The notes beneath the pieces are model-generated. The model was not told the origin of the DNA. It was given only the letters and a program-made list of their open reading frames with translations, and did not search any database. A program made the translations under genes and the position numbers. 64,000 bases of DNA from Bradyrhizobium sp. MOS003 (GTDB taxonomy: Bacteria > Pseudomonadota > Alphaproteobacteria > Rhizobiales > Xanthobacteraceae): contig NZ_PYFW01000007.1 in NCBI RefSeq assembly GCF_003020125.1, positions 1 to 64,000 on the forward strand. The letters run 5' to 3'. Position 1 is the first letter of the stretch. Each line of letters opens with the position of its first letter. Below are positions 27,501-34,176 of the stretch, one piece after another.

Positions 27501-28272
27501 CGGCGACGAGCTGATCCGCCGTCTCGCCGACCGTCTTGCCTCGATCGACCTGCTCGACCAGGCGGCCGAGCTGCTGCAATATCAGGTCGACCACCGGCTC
27601 GAAGGCGCCGCCCGCGCCCAGGTCGCCGCACGCCTGTCCATGATCTATCTCGCCAACCGCAAGCCGGACAAGGCGATCACGGCGCTGCGCGCGAGCCGCA
27701 TCAGCGATCTCTCCGGCGAGCTCAGGCAGCAGCGCCTGCTGCTCGAAGCGCGCGCGCAGAGCGACGTCGGCCGTCACGATCTCGCACTCGACATCGTCTC
27801 CAACGTCTCGGGGCGCGAAGTGCTGCGGCTGCGCTCCGACATCTTCTGGGCGGCACGGCGCTGGCGCGAGTCCGCCGAGCAGATCGAGCTCTATTACGGC
27901 GAGCGCTTCCGCGACTTCAAGCCGCTCAATTCGGTGGAGAAGAGCGACGTCATCCGCGCAGCCGTCGGCTATGCGCTCGCCGACGACTCGATCGGCCTGT
28001 CGCGCTTCCGCGAGAAATACGCGCCGCTGATGAGCGAGAGCGCCGACCGTCTCGCCTTCGACATCGCCAGCAAGCCGGCCGCGGCCTCCAGCGCCGAATT
28101 CGCCGAGATCGCCAAGCTCGCCGCCAGCGTCGATACGCTCGACGGCTTCCTGCGCGAGATGAAGCAGCGCTTCCCCGACGCCACCGCCCGCGCGCCGCAG
28201 GCCAAGGAAGAAGACCACACCGGCTCGCTGCCGACGATCCCGGTCGTGCGGCAGATCAAGATGACGCGGTAG
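24511..28272 (+). CDS. Large secreted TPR-type protein of the flagellar cluster
   Basis: 1253 aa. An N-terminal signal-like segment (residues about 28-44, VRVLVVCLLVGVGTPARA) predicts a periplasmic location. Residues 50-290 are beta-rich with AMIN-like strands. Residues about 291-450 are a low-complexity Ala/Pro/Lys/Glu linker with short KEAPKE-type repeats, and a second beta region follows (450-640). From about 690 to 1200 there are tandem helix pairs of TPR type (for example HEAKAVTDLMLSDP, ALAYARQGKWADAREKFKNVEFAI, LAEALGHDKDALDDYRFAAASA). Position after motE suggests a motor or stator scaffold role, for instance peptidoglycan contact through the AMIN-like part. No characterised homologue is recognised with certainty. 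Confidence 0.85.
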   Translation: MPPMAREAADGLWSRARALAPGLSRHVRVLVVCLLVGVGTPARAADPVRGEASFSAGGGFARLVIKLGEDIPSEVTTAGSILIIRFDRPVDVPVDRVPEGAPDYVNSARRDPDGGAIRLSLARRVTVNTMNAGERTFVDLLPEGWKGPPPSLPMDVVKELAERARAAERALRAQRSAAETKKRPQIRVRASVQPTFVRFVFEMPDGVGVSSVLNEQKLTLAFNANLNFDLADAVVAAPPNVASIKQKADIDQTNVEIALIGDSDVHSFRDEKNYVVDVSFQPDKGKTAATPEAAIAQMKPAGRGPAPAPDKQAAQKPKDAHKDVHGEIAPPTSESIAREAKIDVKPELKPDAPAAMPPAEAPKPAPAPATEAAPAPEAPKEASKEALKEAPKDILKEAAKPSPVAEAAPAKPAPAEAPKEAAKEPVKDAVKTASAEAPAAPLPTVASVDARRDSDGLRVTFPIPVATPAAAFRRGDTVWLVFDTPKPIDLEAIRSKGGVMIGEVGRIPLDKGQAVRIRLTRPLVYSLASEEVGKETNWLLTLADKIQTTPLPLMMSRNITDPALANIAIPFANPGQLHKLTDPDAGDTLFVVTAQRPVRGFIKRQDLVDLSLLESAHGIAIRPNSDEVGVEVGADKVILGKKGGLTLSPVDISAERAPTAVRPVFSPEGWRKGQSENFVARQSELIAAISVVEPALRSLPRLDLAQFYMSRAMYHEAKAVTDLMLSDPLNKEESGALIMHAIASILIGRPAQGLKDLANPVIGNSHDSQLWKALAYARQGKWADAREKFKNVEFAIASLPLDIQRIVTMDAMRASLEVKDYAGASKRRSELEVVGVSPEAAPGFAVLRGRLAEALGHDKDALDDYRFAAASADRPAAAEAKQLEIALRQKRDEIGKDEALRELETLSMTWRGDSIEVKTLQILSKMYAEGGRYRDALTAARTATRLQPNADASRQAQDLASDLFTQIFLGPKGDELPEVEALGLFYEFRELTPIGRRGDELIRRLADRLASIDLLDQAAELLQYQVDHRLEGAARAQVAARLSMIYLANRKPDKAITALRASRISDLSGELRQQRLLLEARAQSDVGRHDLALDIVSNVSGREVLRLRSDIFWAARRWRESAEQIELYYGERFRDFKPLNSVEKSDVIRAAVGYALADDSIGLSRFREKYAPLMSESADRLAFDIASKPAAASSAEFAEIAKLAASVDTLDGFLREMKQRFPDATARAPQAKEEDHTGSLPTIPVVRQIKMTR

Positions 28273-28317
28273 CCTCTGCTGCCGCACGAAGCGCGGCCCG
28301 TGATAGCGCTACAACTT

Positions 28318-28404
28318 CGTCATTGCGAGCGCAGCGAAGCAATCCAGAATTTCTCCGCTGAGGGATTCTGGATTGCTTCGTCGCAAGTGCTCCTCGCAAT
28401 GACG
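28318..28404. repeat. Palindromic dispersed repeat, copy 2
   Basis: Same element as at 17349, between the convergent TPR gene and fliP. Ends CGTCATTGCGAGC and CTCGCAATGACG; here the right arm is partly diverged (TCGTCGCAAGTGCTC). Confidence 0.9.
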
Positions 28405-28462
28405 GTGACGGGGCGGGGGCTATTGCGGGAGCAGAGGGGACGCGGGCGTCACCAGGGGCTCG

Positions 28463-29221
28463 CTACCCTCCGTAACTCTGCACCAGGCTTCCCGCCACCA
28501 GCGACCAGCCGTCGACCAGCACGAAGAAGATCAACTTGAACGGCAGCGAGATCGTGGCCGGCGGCAGCATCATCATGCCCATCGACATCAGCACCGAGGC
28601 AACGACGAGGTCGATGATCAGGAAGGGCAGGAACAGCAGGAAGCCGATCTCGAAGGCGCGCTTCAGCTCGGAGATCATGAAGGCGGGGACGAGGATGCGC
28701 AGTGCCAGCTCGTCGGGCGTGGCCGGCGGCGGCTCGCCGGAGAGATCCAGGAACAGCTTGAGGTCCTTCTCGCGCACGTTCTTCTGCATGAAGCCGCGCA
28801 ACGGAACGGAGGCGCGCTGCAGCGCGTCCTCGACGCCGATCTGGTTGGCGACGAGCGGGCGGATGCCGTCGTCGTAGGATTTTTGCAGCACCGGCCCCAT
28901 CACGAAGAAGGTGAGGAACATCGCCAGCGCGATGATCACCGAGTTCGGCGGCGCGGTCGCCGTGCCCATCGCGGTGCGCAGCAGCGACAGCACGACCACG
29001 ATGCGCGTGAACGACGTCATCATGATCAGGATCGACGGCGCGATCGACAGCACGGTGAGCAACGCGATCAGCTGGATCGCGCGCTCGGTGACGCCGCCGC
29101 CGCCAGCGCCGCCGCCGAGATTGATGCTGATGTCCTGCGCATGCGCCGGCATCGCTGCCGATGCCGCGCCGATCAGAACAGAAAGGAAAACAACTCTACG
29201 CGGAAGGGACGGCAGCCTCAC
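28463..29221 (-). CDS. fliP: Flagellar export gate protein FliP
   Basis: 252 aa inner-membrane protein of the type III export gate. Signal peptide at residues 1-28 (ending AHAQ). The FliP signatures are SIAPSILIMMTSFTRIVVVLSLLR and FVMGPVLQKSYDDGI, and near the C-terminus FEIGFLLFLPFLIIDLVVASVLMSMGMMMLPP. Several membrane helices. It starts with GTG at 29221, which overlaps the fliO stop (GTGA), so the two are translationally coupled. Confidence 0.96.
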   Translation of the reverse strand: MRLPSLPRRVVFLSVLIGAASAAMPAHAQDISINLGGGAGGGGVTERAIQLIALLTVLSIAPSILIMMTSFTRIVVVLSLLRTAMGTATAPPNSVIIALAMFLTFFVMGPVLQKSYDDGIRPLVANQIGVEDALQRASVPLRGFMQKNVREKDLKLFLDLSGEPPPATPDELALRILVPAFMISELKRAFEIGFLLFLPFLIIDLVVASVLMSMGMMMLPPATISLPFKLIFFVLVDGWSLVAGSLVQSYGG

Positions 29222-30189
29222 GAAGACGGCTTCGGACGGCCGAGCAGCGAGGCCATCTCGTCTTCGAGGTTTTCAAAGCTGGTCTTTTCCGCGGCCGGCT
29301 TTGCCGGCGGGGCCGGTGGTGCCGGCGGCTCGCTGCGTGCGGCGCGCGGGGAAGCAGCAGGCGGCTCCGGCGCAACCGGAGGCGCGACCGTCTCGCCGGT
29401 CGGACGACGTAGCGCGGCCTCCAGCCGCTGCGCCATCTCGGCCAGATTCTGCTCGGCACTGGAAGGGGCTGCGGCGGAAGCCGGCGGCGGAACGGGCGGA
29501 GCCTGCGGCACCGGCGGAGGCGGCGGGGGGGCGGCGACGCGCTCGGCCCGCACCGGCGGCATCTTCGGCGGCTCGCTCTGGCGCGGCGGCCGCGGCATCA
29601 GTGGCGGCTCGCTGCGCGGAACGCGCGGCGGCAGCGGCTCGGGCCGCGGTTCACGCTCGGGGCGTGGCGCGATCGGCTCGGCCGTGAAGCCGGCGAGGGG
29701 ATCGCTGCGGCGTTCGGCCAGCGCGGGAGCGGGCCGGCGCACCTCGTCGGCAAAAGACGGGCGCGCGGGCCGCGGCGGCGGCTCGGGCATTTGCGGCTCG
29801 GGATGATCGAGCAGTTCCGGTCGCGGCGCTTCGTCGGCCCAGCCGCTGGTATCCGGCATGGGCGCGAGCCGCGGCGGTTCCGCGGCGTTCGGACGCTGCG
29901 GAAGCTGGTCGCGGCCGGGCGCGGCGCGAACGATGTTGGGCTCGACGACGATATCGGTCGGCCCGCCGATCATCAGGAGATGCTCGACATTGTCACGCCG
30001 GACCAGCACCAGGCGGCGCCGACCGTCGACCGCGGCAGCGTCGATCACCGCGAGCCGGGGCATCCTGCCGCGCTGGGTGTTGGCGCCGACCCGGCTGCCG
30101 GCGAATCGGCGAACCAGCCAAGCAGCGACGCCGATCAACGCCAGGACGACGATGAACGCCACGATGAAGGTGATAGGGCTGCCTTGCAT
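29218..30189 (-). CDS. fliO: Flagellar biosynthesis protein FliO with long proline-rich tail
   Basis: 323 aa. N-terminal membrane helix (about residues 7-27, TFIVAFIVVLALIGVAAWLV), then the short FliO domain (RRRLVLVRRDNVEHLLMIGGPTDIVVE, about residues 55-85). The remaining 230 residues are Pro/Arg/Glu-rich and likely disordered, ending in a small helix with FENLEDEMASLLGRP. Typical FliO is about 100-140 residues, so the tail is the odd part. It helps FliP assemble. ATG 30189 is preferred over an upstream TTG, with GGGGAC in front. Confidence 0.85.
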   Translation of the reverse strand: MQGSPITFIVAFIVVLALIGVAAWLVRRFAGSRVGANTQRGRMPRLAVIDAAAVDGRRRLVLVRRDNVEHLLMIGGPTDIVVEPNIVRAAPGRDQLPQRPNAAEPPRLAPMPDTSGWADEAPRPELLDHPEPQMPEPPPRPARPSFADEVRRPAPALAERRSDPLAGFTAEPIAPRPEREPRPEPLPPRVPRSEPPLMPRPPRQSEPPKMPPVRAERVAAPPPPPPVPQAPPVPPPASAAAPSSAEQNLAEMAQRLEAALRRPTGETVAPPVAPEPPAASPRAARSEPPAPPAPPAKPAAEKTSFENLEDEMASLLGRPKPSS

Positions 30190-30287
30190 ACTTGTCCCCG
30201 ACAAATGGCGCTGTTCTCGTGCCGATGGTTGGACGCGCCAACCACTGGTTTAACGATGCCCCAAACCTGCGATTTCTTAACGTCCCA

Positions 30288-30302
30288 CGGCAAGTTTTGC
30301 CG
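30288..30302. promoter_or_regulatory. ftr-like palindrome upstream of fliO
   Basis: CGGCA, five bases, TGCCG, a perfect dyad 99 bases before the fliO start. Same class as 12297. Confidence 0.6.
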
Positions 30303-30459
30303 TCCCCAACTCTTAATAACCCATGAATCGCTCGATCCAAAACGACTTCTTGGCCTGTGCACGGGCCGCCAAATGGTTGGGTTAATGCCGGTTTTGGAGA
30401 CGTAGAATCACGGGAGCACAAAATGGTGTCCCGCCCGGGGACACGCCTCGAGGGCGGTC

Positions 30460-30475
30460 TTAACCAGCTGTTAAC
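30460..30475 (+). promoter_or_regulatory. CtrA-type box upstream of flgB operon
   Basis: TTAA, seven bases (CCAGCTG), TTAAC followed by CAT: a full match to the CtrA consensus spacing, 69 bases before the flgB ATG. It is followed 8 bases later by the CGGCA-N5-TGCC element and CCTAGCGG, which may be the -10 region. Confidence 0.7.
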
Positions 30476-30483
30476 CATACACG

Positions 30484-30497
30484 CGGCAAATTCTGCC
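30484..30497 (+). promoter_or_regulatory. ftr-like palindrome in the flgB promoter
   Basis: CGGCA, five bases, TGCC then T. Matches the 12297/30288 element with one terminal mismatch. It lies between the CtrA-type box and the flgB start. Confidence 0.55.
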
Positions 30498-30543
30498 TAG
30501 CGGCGGACCCAAGGTTCGCAAGACGGCGGAAGGAGCCGCGACG

Positions 30544-30948
30544 ATGTCCATCAACGACCTCCCGGTGCTATCGGCGCTTCGCACCAAGATGCAGTGGCAC
30601 CAGGAGCGCCAGCGCGTCCTGTCCGAGAACGTCTCCAATTCCGACACGCCCAAATTCCGGCCGCGCGACCTCGTCGAGCCCAAGCTCGACAAGGCCGGAG
30701 CTGTCACCGGCTCGATGGGCCCCCTGGCAATGACCCGCACCAGCGGCTCTCACATGACGCCGTCGGGGGCGGCGTCCGGATTCGACCAGAACAGGAACGC
30801 GGGCTTCGAGACCCGCCCCGCGGGCAACGCCGTCAATCTCGAAGAGGAGATGATGAAGGCGGCCAGCAACCAGATGGACTACGCGGCGGCGACCTCGCTC
30901 TATTCGAAGAGCCTGCATCTGCTCAAGACCGCGATCGGCAAGGGCTAG
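30544..30948 (+). CDS. flgB: Flagellar basal-body rod protein FlgB
   Basis: 134 aa proximal rod protein. It begins with LPVLSALRTKMQWHQERQRVLSENVSNSDTPKF, the FlgB form of the rod signature, and ends with the NLEEEMMKAASNQMDYAAATSLYSKSLHLLKTAIGKG helix. Length is standard. First gene of flgB-flgC-fliE-fliQ-fliR-flhB, preceded by AAGGAG. Confidence 0.97.
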   Translation: MSINDLPVLSALRTKMQWHQERQRVLSENVSNSDTPKFRPRDLVEPKLDKAGAVTGSMGPLAMTRTSGSHMTPSGAASGFDQNRNAGFETRPAGNAVNLEEEMMKAASNQMDYAAATSLYSKSLHLLKTAIGKG

Positions 30949-30966
30949 AGCTAGAGGAGGCGCATC

Positions 30967-31392
30967 ATGGCGAATGACAGCAGCGACTTTGCCCGCTCGA
31001 TGGCGATCGCGACCTCCGGTCTGCGGGCGCAAGCCGGCCGCATGCGGGTGATCTCGGAAAACATCGCGAACGCGGATTCGACCTCGCAGACATCAGGCGG
31101 CGATCCCTACCGGCGCAAGGTTCCGACCTTCTCCTCCGCGCTCGACCGCACGCTCGACGCGCAGGTCGTCACGCTCGGCAAGATCAAGCCCGACCAGTCG
31201 AACTTCCGCGTCAAATACGAGCCGAGCAATCCGGTCGCGGACGCCAGCGGCAACGTCAAATATCCCAACGTGAACTCGGTGGTCGAGATGACCGACATGC
31301 GCGACGCGCAGCGGTCTTACGAGGCCAACCTCAACATCATCAGTGCGACGCGCCGGATGATCCAGCGCACGCTCGACATCCTCAAGAGCTGA
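30967..31392 (+). CDS. flgC: Flagellar basal-body rod protein FlgC
   Basis: 141 aa rod protein. N-terminal SMAIATSGLRAQAGRMRVISENIANADST and C-terminal VVEMTDMRDAQRSYEANLNIISATRRMIQRTLDILKS are typical. It lies 18 bases after flgB with AGAGGAGG in front of the ATG. Confidence 0.97.
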   Translation: MANDSSDFARSMAIATSGLRAQAGRMRVISENIANADSTSQTSGGDPYRRKVPTFSSALDRTLDAQVVTLGKIKPDQSNFRVKYEPSNPVADASGNVKYPNVNSVVEMTDMRDAQRSYEANLNIISATRRMIQRTLDILKS

Positions 31393-31408
31393 ACAGGACA
31401 ATTGAGCC

Positions 31409-31723
31409 ATGGCATCACCGACAATCGCAGCCAATGCTTATGCCAACCTCGCCCGGGTGCTGGAGAACAGCGGCGGCGGTGCGGGCAAAGCCACCGAGGC
31501 CGGCGGGCAATCCTTTGCCTCGATGCTGAAGGACGCCGTCGGCAGCGTCATGGAGTCCGGCCGCAAGTCGGACGCGCAGACGGTGGCGATGGCCGCCGGC
31601 AAGGCCAACGTGATGGACGTGGTGACGGCGGTGGCGGACACCGACGTCGCGGTGTCCACCCTGGTCTCGGTCCGCGACCGTGTGATCGCGGCGTACGAAG
31701 ACATCATGAAGATGCCGATCTGA
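31409..31723 (+). CDS. fliE: Flagellar hook-basal body protein FliE
   Basis: 104 aa, the adaptor between the MS-ring/export gate and the rod. The family core is visible: SFASMLKDAVGSVMESGRKSDAQTVAMAAGKANVMDVVTAVADTDVAVSTLVSVRDRVIAAYEDIMKMPI. It is 16 bases downstream of flgC. A dispersed palindromic repeat lies just after it, before fliQ. Confidence 0.95.
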   Translation: MASPTIAANAYANLARVLENSGGGAGKATEAGGQSFASMLKDAVGSVMESGRKSDAQTVAMAAGKANVMDVVTAVADTDVAVSTLVSVRDRVIAAYEDIMKMPI

Positions 31724-31735
31724 TTTCTGCTCCGT

Positions 31736-31815
31736 CGTCATTGCGAGCGAAGCGAAGCAATCCAGAATCTCTCCGCGGTGGCAGTCTGGATTGCTTCGCT
31801 TCGCTCGCAATGACG
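31736..31815. repeat. Palindromic dispersed repeat, copy 3, inside the flgB operon
   Basis: The best preserved copy: CGTCATTGCGAGCGAAGCG on the left mirrored by CGCTTCGCTCGCAATGACG on the right, with GAAGCAATCC/GGATTGCTTC arms inside. It sits in the 155-base gap between fliE and fliQ and would be transcribed as a strong hairpin. Confidence 0.92.
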
Positions 31816-31878
31816 GGGAGGGGTTCGTGTGGTCGTCCTCAAGCGGTGGGGATGAGATTTGAATAAAGGAACTGCGAA

Positions 31879-32142
31879 ATGACCGGCCCCGAAACCCTCG
31901 ACGTCGCGCGCGATGCGATCTGGACGATCGTGATCGTGTCCTCCCCCCTGATGGTGGTCGGTCTGGTGGTCGGCGTCATCGTGTCGCTGTTCCAGGCGCT
32001 GACGCAGATCCAGGAACAGACGCTGATCTACGTGCCGAAGATCCTCGCCATCTTTGCCACGATGCTGCTGGCGCTGCCGTTCATGGCCGACGCGCTCCAT
32101 GCCCACATGCTGCGGATCTCGTCGCGAATCATCGGCGGCTGA
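31879..32142 (+). CDS. fliQ: Flagellar export gate protein FliQ
   Basis: 87 aa with two membrane helices (WTIVIVSSPLMVVGLVVGVIVSLFQALTQIQEQTL and the C-terminal helix), the typical FliQ size and the QALTQIQEQTL signature. Part of the FliPQR export gate. AAAGGA precedes the ATG. It follows the repeat at 31736. Confidence 0.96.
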   Translation: MTGPETLDVARDAIWTIVIVSSPLMVVGLVVGVIVSLFQALTQIQEQTLIYVPKILAIFATMLLALPFMADALHAHMLRISSRIIGG

Positions 32143-32159
32143 GGCAGGATGCGTCAATT

Positions 32160-32930
32160 ATGCGCATCGACGTCTCGCTGCTGCCGGCGCTCGCCGCCTC
32201 CTTCATGCTCGCCTTCGCCCGGGTCGGCGCGATGGTGATGCTGTTGCCGGGGCTGGGCGAGACCAACATTCCGACGCGGATCAAGCTGTCGATCGCGCTG
32301 CTGCTGACTCTGATCATCCTGCCGCTGCATCGCGACGCCTACCATGTCGACATGGGCTCGCTCGCGCCGCTCCTGGTCCTGATGCTGCACGAGATCGCGA
32401 TCGGCATCGTGCTGGGCGCCACTGCGCGCGTGACGCTGTCGGCGCTCCAGGTCGCGGGATCGGTGATCGCGCAGCAGATGGGGCTCGGTTTCGTCACCTC
32501 GGTCGATCCGACGCAGGGCCAGCAGGGCGTGCTGGTCGGCAACTTCCTGACCATGCTCGGGGTGACGCTGCTGTTCGCCACCGACAGCCATCATCTGGTG
32601 ATCGCGGCGCTGAACGACAGCTACACGATCTTCTCGCCGGGCGAGACCGTGTCGAGCGGCGATGTGGCCTCGCTCGCGACGCGCGCCTTTGCCGCCGCGT
32701 TTCGCCTCGGCCTGCAACTCTCCGGACCGTTTCTGGTCTTCGGCCTGGTCTTCAACATCGGCCTTGGTGTGCTGGCGCGGCTGATGCCGCAGATGCAGGT
32801 CTATTTCGTCGGCGTGCCGCTCTCGATCTTCGCGGGCTTCCTGGTGCTCGCCGTGGTGCTGTCGGCGATGATGGGGACGTATCTGGATTACTTCATCGGT
32901 GTCATGCACCAGTTGATGCCGCTGAGGTAA
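32160..32930 (+). CDS. fliR: Flagellar export gate protein FliR
   Basis: 256 aa with about six membrane helices. FliR signatures: ASFMLAFARVGAMVMLLPGLGETNIPTRIKLSIALLLTLIILP and the central QVAGSVIAQQMGLGFVTSVDPTQGQQ. Standard length. It lies between fliQ and flhB with short spacers. Confidence 0.96.
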   Translation: MRIDVSLLPALAASFMLAFARVGAMVMLLPGLGETNIPTRIKLSIALLLTLIILPLHRDAYHVDMGSLAPLLVLMLHEIAIGIVLGATARVTLSALQVAGSVIAQQMGLGFVTSVDPTQGQQGVLVGNFLTMLGVTLLFATDSHHLVIAALNDSYTIFSPGETVSSGDVASLATRAFAAAFRLGLQLSGPFLVFGLVFNIGLGVLARLMPQMQVYFVGVPLSIFAGFLVLAVVLSAMMGTYLDYFIGVMHQLMPLR

Positions 32931-32940
32931 CGGTCGATCG

Positions 32941-34020
32941 ATGTCAGAAGACAAGGACCCGGAGAGTCAAACAGAAGACCCGACGCAAAAGCGTCTGGAC
33001 GACGCGCTCGAACGCGGCGACGTCGCCAAGAGCCAGGAGATCAACACCTGGTTCATGATGGCGGGCGGCACGCTCGTTGTCTCCACCTTCTCGGGCTCGG
33101 TGGGCAGCGGGCTGCTGGCGCCGATGCGGGGCCTGCTCGCCAATTCCTGGATGATCAAGACCGACGGCAAGGCCCTGATCGCGCTGATGCAGCAGATCGA
33201 ATTCGCCATTCTTGCGGCGATCGGCGTGCCGCTGATGATGCTGATGCTGGCGGCGATTGCCGGCAACATGCTGCAGCACCGCCTGGTCTGGTCGGCCGAA
33301 TCCCTGACGCCGAAATTCAGCAAGATCTCGCCCGGCGCCGGCTTCAAGCGCATCTTCGGCAAGCAGGCGGCGGCCAATTTTCTCAAGGGCATCGGCAAGC
33401 TGGTCGCGCTCAGCGTGGTCATGACAATGATCCTGTGGCCGGAGCGGCATCGCATGGAGGCGATGGTCAGGCTCGATCCGGCCGCCATGCTCGGCGCCAG
33501 CACCAGCATGACGATCCATCTGCTCGGAGCGGTGGTCGCGGCGCTCGCGATCATCGCCATTGCCGATTATTTCTTCCAGTACCGCAGCTGGTTCCAGCGG
33601 CAGAAGATGTCGCTTCAGGAGATCAAGGAAGAGTTCAAGCAGTCCGAAGGCGATCCGCACATCAAGGGCAAGCTCCGGCAGTTGCGCCAGCAACGCTCCA
33701 GGAAGCGCATGATGGCGGCGGTTCCCAAGGCTGCGGTGATCATCACCAACCCGACCCACTATTCGGTGGCGCTGTCCTACGAGCGCGGCATGACGGCCCC
33801 GATCTGCGTCGCCAAGGGCGTCGACAATCTCGCCTTCAAGATTCGGGAGATCGCGCGCGCGCACGACATCCCGATCGTGGAGAACGTGCCGCTCGCCCGC
33901 GCGCTCTACGCCACCGTCGAGATCGACCAGGAAATCCCGGCCGAGCACTACCATGCGGTCGCCGAAGTCATCGGCTACATCATGCGGCTGAAGCGTGGCT
34001 TCAGCGCCGGGCGAGGATAA
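32941..34020 (+). CDS. flhB: Flagellar export substrate-switch protein FlhB
   Basis: 359 aa. N-terminal QTEDPTQKRLDDALERGDVAKSQEI, four membrane helices (residues about 35-215), and a cytoplasmic domain with the self-cleavage site NPTH at residues 270-273. Cleavage there switches export from rod/hook to filament substrates. It is 10 bases after fliR. Last flagellar gene of its operon; cckA follows after 156 bases. Confidence 0.97.
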   Translation: MSEDKDPESQTEDPTQKRLDDALERGDVAKSQEINTWFMMAGGTLVVSTFSGSVGSGLLAPMRGLLANSWMIKTDGKALIALMQQIEFAILAAIGVPLMMLMLAAIAGNMLQHRLVWSAESLTPKFSKISPGAGFKRIFGKQAAANFLKGIGKLVALSVVMTMILWPERHRMEAMVRLDPAAMLGASTSMTIHLLGAVVAALAIIAIADYFFQYRSWFQRQKMSLQEIKEEFKQSEGDPHIKGKLRQLRQQRSRKRMMAAVPKAAVIITNPTHYSVALSYERGMTAPICVAKGVDNLAFKIREIARAHDIPIVENVPLARALYATVEIDQEIPAEHYHAVAEVIGYIMRLKRGFSAGRG

Positions 34021-34176
34021 AAACACCCGAAAAGTACCGGAAATGGCCGTAATCTGGGAATCAGCGTACCTTTCGCCCCCGCGGCCCTTGCACCTCAGGG
34101 TCCGATTCAGGCAGGGAGGACCCCACGCGCGCTGTCGCGCGTTGATTCTCTGTCGACAGGCTGCGCCAGCTCGAGA

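Noticed and set aside
26602..28287. Open frame of 561 codons antisense to the TPR protein
   Set aside because: The TPR protein frame has clear helix-pair repeats and a signal; the antisense has none.
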